A stretch of 25,390 nt of DNA from JAAFKA01 sp043748455 (GCA_043748455.1 JAYTNF010000249.1:1-25390), one strand, 5' to 3'; positions 15,769 to 25,231 are shown, counted from the stretch's first letter. A program made the numbers and translations. Notes: generated from the letters alone by a model not told the origin.

Positions 15769-15865
15769 TTATTATGTCAAAACATAAAATATACAAATAA
15801 TTTTAATCTGGTGCTTATTTACTTTTATATGTAAGATTTTAGTGTAAAATTACATAAATCTATGT

Positions 15866-15873
15866 TAGCTTTG
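15866..15873 (+). promoter_or_regulatory. -7 box for the TPR-SpoIIE gene
   Basis: TAGCTTTG is a full match to TAnnTTTG, 24 bases before the ATG at 15898. No TTG is present at the usual distance upstream. Confidence 0.5.
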
Positions 15874-15897
15874 TAAAATCAATATTTTATGGAATAA

Positions 15898-18246
15898 ATG
15901 AATATGAGGTTCTTATTTGCATTAACTATCTGCTTTTTTTTATTTAACTCTATGACACATCTATCTGCCCAAACGGCAAAGATAGATAGTGTGTTACAGT
16001 TATTGCAAAAAAATACGAATGATACAAATCGTGTAAATAATTACAATTATTTAGCTAATAATTATTTAGCATCAGATGTAAAAAAAGCAGATGAATATCT
16101 CCAAAAAAGTATTATTTTATCTAAAAAATTGAATTATAAGCGTGGTGAAGGCGTTGCTATTTATCGTTTGGGATTGATTGCATGGCGACAAAATAACCAC
16201 CAAATAGCAGATAGTTTGTATAAAATAGCCTTAAATATTTTTGAAAAACAAAAATTACAAGCTGAAGTTTCAGACTGTTTTGGCAGTTTTGGCAGTATTG
16301 ATTTGGTTAAAGGCAATTATGTAGATGCACTAAATTGGTACTTGAAGTCTATGAAAATTGCTGAAAACTTACATGATGAATCTCGGTTGGCAGTGCTTTA
16401 TAATAATTTGGGTTTAGTTTATAAAAATCAGAATAATTTTGATGAGGCATTGGTTTATTATCAGAAGTCATACTTGATTAATGAAAAGACGAAAAATATT
16501 TTAGCAACCACAAATCTGAATAATATTGGCTTGATTTATTATGAAAAAAAGGAATTTGAAAAAGCATTGTCATATTATCAAAAAGCATTAGAAATTAATG
16601 AAAAACGAAATAATTTGAGGAGTGTGGCTCTGAATACCAATAACATAGCAAATGTGTATTTGGCTCAAAAAAATGCAGATAAAGCATTACCTTATATTCG
16701 CAAAAGTATTGTAATCAATCAGCAATTAAATCAAAAAAATCCCTTAAATTATTCTGGGCTGGCAAAAGCCTATCATCTTTTGAATAAATCAGATTCATCA
16801 TTATTCTATTTTCACCAAGCCATAAAAATTTCGCAGGTATCAAAAACTAAAACTTTAACACAAGGAATTTATAGAGATTTGGCAGAAACACACAAGCAAA
16901 ATAAGCAATGGGATTCAGCATTATTTTACAAAGAATTGCAAGCAAATTTGAAAGATAGTTTGCTAAGTGAGGAAAGTGTGCGTAAAATATCAGGACTACA
17001 AAACACATATGAGATAGCTAAAAGACAAGCACAAATAGCTTTATTAGAAAAAGACAATGAAATTAGTAGTTTATTGCTTAGCAAACAAACTATTCTTAGC
17101 CAACAAAATGCCACACAACTTTCATTACTTACTAAGGAAAATGAAATTAAAGAAATAGCTTTAAATAGAAGTAAAATTTTGATAGAAAATCAACAAATTA
17201 ACAAAGCTATTGACAAATCTCGCATAGATTTATTGACAAAAAATGAGGAATTACACAAAAAGGAAGGAGAAAAACAGCAATTAATCCAAAATATTAGCTA
17301 CACAGTTGTTTTATTTATTCTTATATTATTAGGGGTTTTAAGTTTTAGTTATTATCAAAAACGAAAAGCAAATTATTTATTAACTAATCAAAAGCAAGAA
17401 ATAGTAAATCAAGCCAATGATTTACAGATAGCAAATAATTTAATTAGTCAAAAAAATCATAATATTACTGCAAGCATTAATTATGCCCAACGCATACAAA
17501 ATGCGATGTTGCCATTACAAGAAAAATTTGATGAGTTATTTGGTATAGATAATAGTTTTGTTCTTTTCAAACCAAAAGACATTGTAAGTGGAGATTTTTA
17601 TTGGTTGCACGAATTAGATAATGGGCAGATAATTTTGGGTGTGGCAGACTGCACAGGACATGGAGTTCCTGGGGCTTTTATGAGCATGATAGGCAATCAA
17701 CTATTGTTTGATATTGTTGAGAAACAAGAAATTTTTGATGTAGCAAAGATTTTAGAAATATTACACAAAGATATTCAACGAACTCTAAAACAAAGCACAA
17801 CTAATAATCATGATGGAATGGACATTGCATTGTGTTTAATAGATAAGATTGCACAAAAAATAGAATATGCAGGTGCAATGAATGCTATTTATTACATACA
17901 AAACCATAAATTAGAAGAAGTAAAAGCCGATAGAGTGGCTATTGGTGGAAATCAGCACGAAAAGACTCGCAGTTTTACAAAACATCACATCAATATCACA
18001 GAAGATACAACACTTTATTTACTTACAGATGGGTACAAAGACCAATTTGGAGGTCATGAAAAGGGCAAATTCATGTCTAAAAGGTTAAAAGAATTATTAT
18101 TGCAAAATCATGAACAAAACATGAAATCACAACAAGAAATTTTAGATTTGACGATAGAAAATTGGATAAAAGATGGGAAAAGAAGTCAAGTTGATGATAT
18201 TTTGGTGGTGAGTGTGAGGTTGGGGAGTTTTAGGAATGGTTTATAG
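15898..18246 (+). CDS. TPR sensor / PP2C-type SpoIIE phosphatase, membrane-anchored
   Basis: A 782-residue signalling protein. Its signal peptide is at residues 1-25 (ending LSAQ). About seven tetratricopeptide repeats span residues 40-350 (for example AVLYNNLGLVYKNQNNFDEA), then a coiled coil to about 460. One membrane span follows (469-488, TVVLFILILLGVLSF), and a PP2C/SpoIIE phosphatase domain at about 535-780. Metal-binding motifs are SGDFYW (D566), ADCTGHGVPG (D584) and DDILVV (D766, D767). The repeats face the periplasm and the phosphatase the cytoplasm, where such enzymes typically dephosphorylate anti-sigma-factor antagonists or other Ser/Thr phosphoproteins. No kinase or anti-sigma partner adjoins. 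The ATG at 15904 is an equally possible start. Confidence 0.9.
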   Translation: MNMRFLFALTICFFLFNSMTHLSAQTAKIDSVLQLLQKNTNDTNRVNNYNYLANNYLASDVKKADEYLQKSIILSKKLNYKRGEGVAIYRLGLIAWRQNNHQIADSLYKIALNIFEKQKLQAEVSDCFGSFGSIDLVKGNYVDALNWYLKSMKIAENLHDESRLAVLYNNLGLVYKNQNNFDEALVYYQKSYLINEKTKNILATTNLNNIGLIYYEKKEFEKALSYYQKALEINEKRNNLRSVALNTNNIANVYLAQKNADKALPYIRKSIVINQQLNQKNPLNYSGLAKAYHLLNKSDSSLFYFHQAIKISQVSKTKTLTQGIYRDLAETHKQNKQWDSALFYKELQANLKDSLLSEESVRKISGLQNTYEIAKRQAQIALLEKDNEISSLLLSKQTILSQQNATQLSLLTKENEIKEIALNRSKILIENQQINKAIDKSRIDLLTKNEELHKKEGEKQQLIQNISYTVVLFILILLGVLSFSYYQKRKANYLLTNQKQEIVNQANDLQIANNLISQKNHNITASINYAQRIQNAMLPLQEKFDELFGIDNSFVLFKPKDIVSGDFYWLHELDNGQIILGVADCTGHGVPGAFMSMIGNQLLFDIVEKQEIFDVAKILEILHKDIQRTLKQSTTNNHDGMDIALCLIDKIAQKIEYAGAMNAIYYIQNHKLEEVKADRVAIGGNQHEKTRSFTKHHINITEDTTLYLLTDGYKDQFGGHEKGKFMSKRLKELLLQNHEQNMKSQQEILDLTIENWIKDGKRSQVDDILVVSVRLGSFRNGL

Positions 18247-18291
18247 AAAACACAACATTAGCAAATACTAAGATCACTAAATATCATTTAT

Positions 18292-19125
18292 TTAACCCTG
18301 CTCTGCTCTTAATACCTCTATTTCTTCAACCATTAACCCCGTATATTTTGCTATTTCTATATTAGAAAGCATCGTTTGCAGTAGATTTTTAGCAATTTCA
18401 ATAGCTTTTTCTCGTTTGCCCTCGTCTTTTGTTGTTGCTATCACAATTTTTGCAGCCTCTTTATTTTTGGCGTGCATTCTTTCTGTGGGTGTTAAGTTTT
18501 CAAAACTTATTAATTCTACTGCTTTTTTGATACCTTTATTTTTGGTATTCAAAATAGGGTTTTCTGGATTGTGAATAGACTGATAAATTAAATCTAACCA
18601 ATCTCTTATTTGTTTTGGCGTTTCATCATTTGGGTGATTGGAGTTTAAACACACGAATTGATGCCCATACAAATCTCGCACTTCACCCTGTAAAGTTTGT
18701 GGATTTAGATTTATTAGTAAAACCTCATCAAGAACAGGTTTACCATTTTTTTCACTAATTTTATAAGGTGCAGTCAAAACTACAATCACATAAACAGTCC
18801 TTTCTATGGCATATTCTTTACTATTTTTTTGTTGTTCCGCAATAAGCATCAGAAAATAGTGTAAAAAGCTGTTGGGCGGCATTCCGCCGAAATGAATGTC
18901 ATATTCAATTCGTTGAATTTCTATGCACACTCTTTTATCTATACTTTCAGCGAAAATGTCGAGTTCAAAATCAATATATCCAATCTTAGGCTTGAATTTC
19001 TTCTCAGTTTCTATGATATCTACTTCAATTTCAATTCCTAAAATATCATGCACAAAAGCCTTAAATACCGTTTTATCTGTAAATGCTTTTTTAAAAATTA
19101 CTTCGTTATCTAAATTGCCAAGCAT
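18292..19125 (-). CDS. PD-(D/E)XK nuclease family protein (Rpn type), copy 2
   Basis: A 277-residue member of the same broad nuclease family as the gene at 8178, but clearly different in sequence. The start is MLGNLDNEVIFKKAFTD. The nuclease core is D56 in FELDIFAESIDKRV and E69-I-Q71 in CIEIQR. The C-terminus has the EKAIEIAKNLLQ ... IAKYTGLMVEEIEVLRAEQG region typical of this subgroup, with a small helix-turn-helix-like ending. Family members are usually annotated as transposases; characterised Rpn proteins are DNA endonucleases. A -7 box lies just before it. Nothing in the neighbours suggests a partner, and no terminal repeats were found. Confidence 0.85.
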   Translation of the reverse strand: MLGNLDNEVIFKKAFTDKTVFKAFVHDILGIEIEVDIIETEKKFKPKIGYIDFELDIFAESIDKRVCIEIQRIEYDIHFGGMPPNSFLHYFLMLIAEQQKNSKEYAIERTVYVIVVLTAPYKISEKNGKPVLDEVLLINLNPQTLQGEVRDLYGHQFVCLNSNHPNDETPKQIRDWLDLIYQSIHNPENPILNTKNKGIKKAVELISFENLTPTERMHAKNKEAAKIVIATTKDEGKREKAIEIAKNLLQTMLSNIEIAKYTGLMVEEIEVLRAEQG

Positions 19126-19147
19126 AGTTTTAAAAGTTTTAATTTTA

Positions 19148-19155
19148 CAAAAATA
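19148..19155 (-). promoter_or_regulatory. -7 box for PD-(D/E)XK copy 2
   Basis: On the minus strand TATTTTTG matches TAnnTTTG, 22 bases before the ATG at 19125. No TTG at the expected distance, so the call is tentative in this AT-rich spacer. Confidence 0.35.
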
Positions 19156-19218
19156 ACAATTTTTAGAAAATATTGCTAATGTTTTTCGTATTTTACAACT
19201 AGAAATGATGTTGAAAAT

Positions 19219-21276
19219 CTAAGATTTCCACAACCGCAACAATAAAATCTCAGCCAATAAAAATGCCAAAGCTGCAAAAATTAAATAACGCCATAATGGT
19301 TTTGCAATGTTTTTTTCTTGAAACTGTGCCGCAAAATTTGCAGCATCAGCATCACTAAAAATTTGCACATTTTTATGGTTTGCAAATAATTTTTTCAGTT
19401 CTTCAGCATCATAACAGTCTGCAACAGATTCTAACTTGCTGTAATTCAAGGACATAGCATGAATTAATTTGTTATCAGTTTTGCGAATAATATCATAATT
19501 TCCCGATAAAGTATTTGTTTTGGGAATTTCAATTAGCAATTTTCCGTCTGCTATGCGTTGTGCAGGAATAAATTCTGTTTTAGTGTCTGTGTGAACAAGT
19601 TTGAAAACATCATTTTTATTTGCCAAACTATCCAATAACTGGATTTCTGCCAAATTTTCCTCAAAAGAATAGGCAAATTTTCCACGCTGTTGTGTGCTAT
19701 TTAATGCAATTTTATACATCAAAGGAACAAAAATTGCGTGTTTTCCCAAATCTGAAAAATCATCTTTTAAAGGTGTTCCAAACACAAAAATTTTGGTTTG
19801 ACTATTATTATTGCTATTTATAAATTTTAAAAATGGTTTTTCGTTCTTATATTTTAGTAAAGTCTGCCCAATAGTTCCCATTTCTAAGGTTTGTCTGCAA
19901 ATCGGCATGTTCATTGTTGTTGTAATTCTTTCAAAGATACCTTGATAAAACGGGTTTCTACTATCTGGAGGCATTAATTCTATGCTTTCACCTTTTGCAG
20001 TATTTATCGGAAAACCTAACAAACTTGTATAAGAACTTACATCAAAATTTTCGTGCGGAAAGACTGTTAAAGTGCCACCTTTTGCCATAAATTTTTGTAC
20101 AGCTGCCAACAAAGCATTATCTATTTGTGCTATACTTTGTAAAACCACCAAATCTGCTGTTTGCAAAGCATTATAATCAATGGAATTGACCGAAAAACTT
20201 TGAGTTTGAAAAAAGGTTTCTTGTTGATAAACATTACTCACAAAATTATCTTTATCGGCTGTAATATGCACTATTTTTATGGTTGGTGCAGCTTGCAACG
20301 TAAAATAATACTCATTATCAAACAAAATAGGACTGTCATCTAAAGTAATTTTGCAATTCTTTGCTCCACTTGTTTGGACTGCAAAATTCATTTTTAAGGT
20401 CGTTGTGCCGTTGGCTTCCAGAGTAATTGTGCCATTAGAAACCTGTTTGCCATCTATAAAAAGTTTTGCAGCTCTTTCAGAAACTCCCTGCGAACTATTT
20501 TTGTCAGCAAAATGATTTATTTTTGCATACAAAGTATTATTTTCATTCAATTTGATAAATGGATTTTCTAACCAAACAGAATCTACATAAAGATTTGATA
20601 TATTTGCGGTTTGCAAAGGCACTAAATAAAATGTATTTGTGCTATCTAAGTCGTTGATTTTCAAAGGATTTGTTATTGATTTTTGGAAATCAGAAATCCA
20701 GAAAATAAAATTGTTTGCTGTGCCAGCATGAGTTCGAAAAGCTGTTAATTGCCTTTCATAAACACTTTGTAAATTGCGACCTGATGAGCTATAATCCAAA
20801 CGGTTTATATGTTCAGTAGCTTTTTTTGCTTCTGTAAAATAATTCATGTTGCCTTCAAAACCGTTGCTAAGGGTTTGAAATTGCGAATTTTTTGGAAACA
20901 AACTTATAATTTGTTCACCATATTGTGTGGCTACATTTAAGAGTTTTTTATTATCTTTTTCAGCTTGCATACTGAAAGAATTATCAGTGTAAATACTTAC
21001 ATGACGACTACTTCCTGCGGCTGTAAGTGCCTGTGGTGCAGGCAAATAAGGTTGTGCAAATGCTAAAACTAATGCCACAATAAATGCACATCGCATGAGC
21101 AAAACCAACAAATGGCGTAGTTTATTTTGTGCCGAAGAAACAGATTTTATTTCTTTTAGAAACGCAATATTTGTGAAATATACCTTTTTTGCTCGTTGAA
21201 AGTTAAAAAGGTGAATCAAAATGGGAACAGCCACAAAAGCCATTGCCCACAGAAAAGACGGATATATAAATTGCAC
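19219..21276 (-). CDS. BatA-domain / von Willebrand factor A membrane protein
   Basis: A 685-residue inner-membrane protein. The N-terminus is the BatA double-membrane domain: MQFIYPSFLWAMAFVAVPIL (span about 4-23), then a second span at about 56-76 (LLVLLMRCAFIVALVLAFA). A von Willebrand factor A-like domain follows, with the metal-site motif D98-N-S-F-S102 (VSIYTDNSFSMQ). Next are about 400 residues of beta-rich periplasmic sequence and one C-terminal span (about 660-680, YLIFAALAFLLAEILLL). Such proteins occur across Bacteroidota and are related to the Bat aerotolerance proteins; the exact role is unknown. It is a single gene here, with its own -7 box, lacking the MoxR ATPase and the other bat genes. 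Confidence 0.88.
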   Translation of the reverse strand: MQFIYPSFLWAMAFVAVPILIHLFNFQRAKKVYFTNIAFLKEIKSVSSAQNKLRHLLVLLMRCAFIVALVLAFAQPYLPAPQALTAAGSSRHVSIYTDNSFSMQAEKDNKKLLNVATQYGEQIISLFPKNSQFQTLSNGFEGNMNYFTEAKKATEHINRLDYSSSGRNLQSVYERQLTAFRTHAGTANNFIFWISDFQKSITNPLKINDLDSTNTFYLVPLQTANISNLYVDSVWLENPFIKLNENNTLYAKINHFADKNSSQGVSERAAKLFIDGKQVSNGTITLEANGTTTLKMNFAVQTSGAKNCKITLDDSPILFDNEYYFTLQAAPTIKIVHITADKDNFVSNVYQQETFFQTQSFSVNSIDYNALQTADLVVLQSIAQIDNALLAAVQKFMAKGGTLTVFPHENFDVSSYTSLLGFPINTAKGESIELMPPDSRNPFYQGIFERITTTMNMPICRQTLEMGTIGQTLLKYKNEKPFLKFINSNNNSQTKIFVFGTPLKDDFSDLGKHAIFVPLMYKIALNSTQQRGKFAYSFEENLAEIQLLDSLANKNDVFKLVHTDTKTEFIPAQRIADGKLLIEIPKTNTLSGNYDIIRKTDNKLIHAMSLNYSKLESVADCYDAEELKKLFANHKNVQIFSDADAANFAAQFQEKNIAKPLWRYLIFAALAFLLAEILLLRLWKS

Positions 21277-21315
21277 TTTGCGAGTAATTTATTAGTAGTT
21301 GTTAGTAATTCTTAG

Positions 21316-21323
21316 CAAAGATA
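21316..21323 (-). promoter_or_regulatory. -7 box for the BatA/VWA gene
   Basis: On the minus strand TATCTTTG is a full TAnnTTTG match, 39 bases before the ATG at 21276. It sits just beyond the stop of the mazG-like gene, so the BatA gene can be expressed separately from it. No TTG was found at the usual distance. Confidence 0.45.
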
Positions 21324-21330
21324 AATAAAG

Positions 21331-21657
21331 TTACTTTAATTTCTCATTATTTGCGTGCCTATCTGCATCTCGAATTGTTTTTTTATCCAAGTTTTTCTTC
21401 AAAGCCTCCGTTAAATCTATACCAGTTTGATTAGCAAGGGCAATTAATACAAATAGTACATCAGCCATTTCATCAGCTAAATTTACTTCTTTATCAGATG
21501 CCTTAAATGACTGTTCACCGTATTGTCGGGCAATAATTCGGGCTACTTCGCCTACTTCTTCCGTTAAAATTGCCATGTTTGTCAATTCGCTATAATAACG
21601 AACTCCCGTAGTTTTTATCCAATTATCTACTATTTGTTGTGCATCTGCTAAGGTCAT
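21331..21657 (-). CDS. MazG-like nucleotide pyrophosphohydrolase
   Basis: A 108-residue all-alpha NTP pyrophosphohydrolase of the MazG / dCTPase superfamily, which hydrolyses nucleoside triphosphates to monophosphate and pyrophosphate. The metal-binding signature is EEVGE (33-37) with DEMAD (62-66), the ExxE...ExxD arrangement of the superfamily. It is the short single-domain form; full MazG is about twice as long. It lies upstream of the BatA/VWA gene on the same strand with a 54-base gap that contains a separate -7 box. It may remove aberrant nucleotides; its substrate cannot be inferred. Confidence 0.9.
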   Translation of the reverse strand: MTLADAQQIVDNWIKTTGVRYYSELTNMAILTEEVGEVARIIARQYGEQSFKASDKEVNLADEMADVLFVLIALANQTGIDLTEALKKNLDKKTIRDADRHANNEKLK

Positions 21658-21738
21658 GTTTTCTATATTTTTATGTTTTGGTGTGCTATTGCTACAATAA
21701 TAAGATTTTTTTTGGAATTGTGAAAAAAATATAACTAA

Positions 21739-21783
21739 TTTGATTTATAAACAGTTTATTGATTAGTTTTGTAAGTACATTTG
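21739..21783 (+). promoter_or_regulatory. nuoD: Promoter for nuoD, with two overlapping -7 boxes
   Basis: TTTG (21739-21742), a 21-base spacer and TAGTTTTG (21764-21771) match the Bacteroidota consensus. A second full -7 box, TACATTTG, lies at 21776-21783. Starts near 21778 or 21790 would give leaders of 35-50 bases. The result is that nuoD is transcribed alone. Confidence 0.6.
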
Positions 21784-21825
21784 TCTTTATGCGAATGAAT
21801 AAAAATAAGTTAAAACAATATATTT

Positions 21826-23055
21826 ATGTCTGCTAATTCTATCTTACACACCAGCCAAGTAGCCCAAGGTCAAGAAGTTGTAGAGTATGTTAATGAACTA
21901 ACAACGCTAAACTTAGGGCCTACGCACCCTGCAACGCATGGTATTTTTCAAAATATTTTGCAGATGGACGGTGAAAAAATTATTTCTGCTGTTCCAACTG
22001 TTGGCTATATTCATCGTGCTTTTGAGAAGTTGGCAGAACGAAGACCTCTCTATCAAATTACGACTTTAACAGACCGAATGAACTACTGCTCCTCCCCTAT
22101 CAATAACATGGGTTGGCACATGACGGTAGAAAAATTGTTGGGCATCACAATTCCAAAAGAAGCCGAGTATATTCGTGTAATTATGATGGAATTGGCACGT
22201 ATTGCTGACCATTTAATTTGCAATAGTATTCTTGGTGTGGATACAGGAGCTTTTACAGGCTTTTTATATGTTTTTCAGGAGAGAGAGAAAATTTATGATA
22301 TTTATGAAGAAGTTTGTGGCACAAGATTAACTACAAACATGGGACGTATCGGCGGTATGGAACGGAGATTTACAGACAGAGCTATGCGGTTATTAAAAGC
22401 ATTTTTGGTTGAATTTCCTGTTGTGATGCGTGAATTTGAAAGTTTGTTTGATAGAAATCGTATTTTTATGGACAGAACTATTGGTGTTGGTGGAATTACG
22501 GCAGAAAGAGCATTAGCTTATGGATTTACGGGTCCAAATTTGCGTGCCGCAGGTGTAGATTATGATGTACGAGTTAATGAGCCTTACAGTTCTTATGGAG
22601 ATTTTGAGTTTGAAATTCCTATTGGAACTTATGGTGATACATACGACCGTTATTTGGTTCGTAACCAAGAAATTTGGCAAAGTTTAAGAATTATAGAACA
22701 AGCCTTAGCAAAAATGCCTAATGATGGTTATTTTGCAGATGATAAACGGTATTATTTGCCTCCAAAACAAAAAGTTTATGAAAGTATGGAAGCATTAATT
22801 TACCATTTCAAAATTGTGATGGGTGAAATTGATGCACCAGCAGGCGAAGTTTATCATGCAGTAGAAGGTGGAAATGGGGAACTTGGTTTTTATTTGGTCA
22901 GTGATGGTGGTCGGACACCTTACCGTTTACATTTCCGAAGACCTTGCTTTATTTACTATCAAGCTTATCCAGAAATGGTTGTTGGGGCTCAACTTTCAGA
23001 TGCTGTCGCAATTTTAAGTAGTTTGAATGTTATTGCAGGAGAATTAGATGCTTAA
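21826..23055 (+). CDS. nuoD: NADH-quinone oxidoreductase subunit D (49-kDa subunit)
   Basis: A 409-residue peripheral-arm subunit of respiratory complex I that forms the quinone pocket with NuoB. Family motifs include LGPTHPATHG (30-39), the quinone-site histidine H38 and tyrosine Y87 (RMNYCSSP), RIGGMERRF, and GDFEFEIPIGTYGDTYDRY. The protein ends SSLNVIAGELDA, where most homologues end in a charged residue after GELD. The length fits the family. Normally nuoD sits inside a nuoA-N operon; here it is flanked by a MazG-like gene and a porin gene with its own promoter and terminator, so no other complex I gene is near. Confidence 0.97.
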   Translation: MSANSILHTSQVAQGQEVVEYVNELTTLNLGPTHPATHGIFQNILQMDGEKIISAVPTVGYIHRAFEKLAERRPLYQITTLTDRMNYCSSPINNMGWHMTVEKLLGITIPKEAEYIRVIMMELARIADHLICNSILGVDTGAFTGFLYVFQEREKIYDIYEEVCGTRLTTNMGRIGGMERRFTDRAMRLLKAFLVEFPVVMREFESLFDRNRIFMDRTIGVGGITAERALAYGFTGPNLRAAGVDYDVRVNEPYSSYGDFEFEIPIGTYGDTYDRYLVRNQEIWQSLRIIEQALAKMPNDGYFADDKRYYLPPKQKVYESMEALIYHFKIVMGEIDAPAGEVYHAVEGGNGELGFYLVSDGGRTPYRLHFRRPCFIYYQAYPEMVVGAQLSDAVAILSSLNVIAGELDA

Positions 23056-23073
23056 AAAATAAAAAATATATTT

Positions 23074-23132
23074 ACAACCTCGGCAGGGCTGGTGCGGCAT
23101 TCCGATTTTGCCCTGCCGATGGTTGTTTTTTT
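23074..23132 (+). terminator. GC-rich terminator after nuoD, with a repeated GCCCTGCC block
   Basis: ACAACC-T-CGGCAGGGC (23074-23089) pairs with GCCCTGCCG-A-T-GGTTGT (23110-23126) with one bulged base, followed by a run of T (23126-23132). This is a strong intrinsic terminator for nuoD. The block TTGCCCTGCCGATGG (23109-23123) recurs as TTGCCCTGCCAATGG (23131-23145) just after the T-run. Confidence 0.8.
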
Positions 23133-23166
23133 GCCCTGCCAATGGAAAAAGTTTGTTGCATAACTT

Positions 23167-25146
23167 TTAATCAAAAAACAACCAATTTACACCTAATTCC
23201 ACGCCTCTTGCTTGTCCAATATAAACAGGCGTATTGTAATAACCTGCACCACTTCCTAAATTCTGTAATACATTATTGACTTTTACAAAAAGCAAAACTC
23301 TTTTGATTCTGAAATTCATGAACAAATCGGTATTGACATAATTTTCAACCAAATATTGATTTTGCAAAAAATATTCCTGCGTAATCGGCATATATGAATT
23401 GGCATAATAAGCTGATTTCCAATGCACATCAACCCCAAATTGGGCAAATAAGGCACTTTTAAACAAATGATTTTCATAAAATAATTGGGCATTGACAAAC
23501 CAAGTTGGCACTCGAAAAATATCTGTTCCAGCACTTTTTGTATAAATAAAATTGCCTAAAAAATTCCATTTTCGCCATTTTGCAGTCGTATTTAAACCTA
23601 CTTGTACTAATTGCGTGCTGCTGCCACTTTTCTGTTGGGCTATTGCTTTTTCGTCATAATAAACCAAATCTTTGAGATTTGTTACAGATAAATAGGGATT
23701 TAAGGACACAAAAGGCAATTTTATATCCATACTTCCAAAAATTTTATCAGCTTCTGTGTTCACAAAATCACGATTCCATTGTATCAAAACATTATAAAAT
23801 TGTCTTTGCATGAGAGTTGGTCGGTAAGAAAGTCTTTCATAACCTGCTTGCCACAAACCTCGCTGAAAAACTGCTCGAATTCGATAATCTCCTCCAATTA
23901 AATAATCTAAACGGGCATCAATTCTCATACTATCATTAAATTCATAACGCAAATTACCACCCACAAAATATTCATTAGGAATTGTGCGGGTGATTGAAGT
24001 ATCTCTACTTGTCAAAGTATTTGCACGTTTTACTGCTTTTTGTGAAAAATTGTGCATACGCAATTGTGCATAACTTACATAAATAAACTTGTCAATTCTA
24101 CCTTTTAGCCCAACTTTATGTTCTGAAAGTGTGTAATCTGTGCTATATGGAATTTCTGTATCTGATAAATTTTGCGGATTAAAAGACTTAAATTCTCCAT
24201 TAGGCATAAATTTAGCGTAATAGGCAACATTATTTTGAGTTCTTAAATTCTCTGCTATTGTGAGTGATGCTAAGTAATTTTTATAATCAAAATTTCCGTC
24301 TATATATGTGTTTGACTGCTTTGCATAATCAAAACTATGGAATACTTGGAATTTTAGGGTATCAAAAACGCCGATTTGTTGATAAATATGTAATTGCAAA
24401 CGGTTTTGTGTGGCAGTTGCTTTTTCCAAATTAAACTTCAAACCACCATCTTCTATACTCAATAAACTATCAATATTTGAACTTTTAATTTGATAACCAC
24501 CAGTTTCTGTAATTGTATGGTCATAATAACTCAAATTTGCGAGTAATTTATAGCGTTGATTTTTGCTAAAATAATTGGTATGAAACCCATAATTATTTAG
24601 CAAAGTTTGAGGGTCATTGCGTTGTGAGGCTTTGCCATAAATACGATTTGCTCCAACCCGATGATAAAAAATGCCAACATTCCATAAAGGCGTAATATTT
24701 CGGGCAAATCTAACAGTAATAATAGACCTAAAATTGCCACCTTGTCCTACATATAAATCTGTTGTTGGCGACATTGCATTATAATATCGCATTGTTTTAG
24801 GATTTATTACATATAAATCATAGCCATTGTAGCCCAAATTTGTACCAATTTGTTCAGGATATTGATAATAAATACTTCTCATAGCAGTTCCCATATTGCC
24901 CGCATCTTGATATAAATTTTGATGGCGTTGCAAATAGCTGTAACGGTGCAAATTCGTAATTGTGGTGTCTAATGTTTTATAGAGCTTGCTACGATTTAAA
25001 AAAACGTCTTCTTCATAAAAATAACGAGCTGTATTAGGGCCGTAAATTACAGAATCTTTTTTCTTGTTTTTTGTGGTGTCTTGTTGAGCAAAACACATAA
25101 AAGTTGGGCAAAGTAGCAATAAAAGTAAGTAATAATATCTTTTCAC
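23167..25146 (-). CDS. Putative porin, outer-membrane beta-barrel
   Basis: A 659-residue protein with a signal peptide (MKRYYYLLLLLLCPTFMCFA, cleaved before QQD). The mature start includes VIYGPNTARYFYEEDVF, YQDAGNMGTAM and NGYDLY, patterns I recall from the Bacteroidota family named 'putative porin'. The rest alternates aromatic and polar residues, as in a beta-barrel (for example FARNITPLWNVGIFYHRVG). It ends with a terminal aromatic residue (GVNWLFFD, penultimate F), as expected for a barrel insertion signal. Substrate and selectivity are unknown. It converges with nuoD across the GC-rich terminator. A weak -7-like CAACTTTG lies about 40 bases upstream. Confidence 0.87.
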   Translation of the reverse strand: MKRYYYLLLLLLCPTFMCFAQQDTTKNKKKDSVIYGPNTARYFYEEDVFLNRSKLYKTLDTTITNLHRYSYLQRHQNLYQDAGNMGTAMRSIYYQYPEQIGTNLGYNGYDLYVINPKTMRYYNAMSPTTDLYVGQGGNFRSIITVRFARNITPLWNVGIFYHRVGANRIYGKASQRNDPQTLLNNYGFHTNYFSKNQRYKLLANLSYYDHTITETGGYQIKSSNIDSLLSIEDGGLKFNLEKATATQNRLQLHIYQQIGVFDTLKFQVFHSFDYAKQSNTYIDGNFDYKNYLASLTIAENLRTQNNVAYYAKFMPNGEFKSFNPQNLSDTEIPYSTDYTLSEHKVGLKGRIDKFIYVSYAQLRMHNFSQKAVKRANTLTSRDTSITRTIPNEYFVGGNLRYEFNDSMRIDARLDYLIGGDYRIRAVFQRGLWQAGYERLSYRPTLMQRQFYNVLIQWNRDFVNTEADKIFGSMDIKLPFVSLNPYLSVTNLKDLVYYDEKAIAQQKSGSSTQLVQVGLNTTAKWRKWNFLGNFIYTKSAGTDIFRVPTWFVNAQLFYENHLFKSALFAQFGVDVHWKSAYYANSYMPITQEYFLQNQYLVENYVNTDLFMNFRIKRVLLFVKVNNVLQNLGSGAGYYNTPVYIGQARGVELGVNWLFFD

Positions 25147-25231
25147 TTTGTTAGTTGGTAATTTTATAATTATTTAAAATGATTGCAAAGTTGTATAATT
25201 TTGTGCGTGTTTTTGTTATTTTGGTTGTTAA

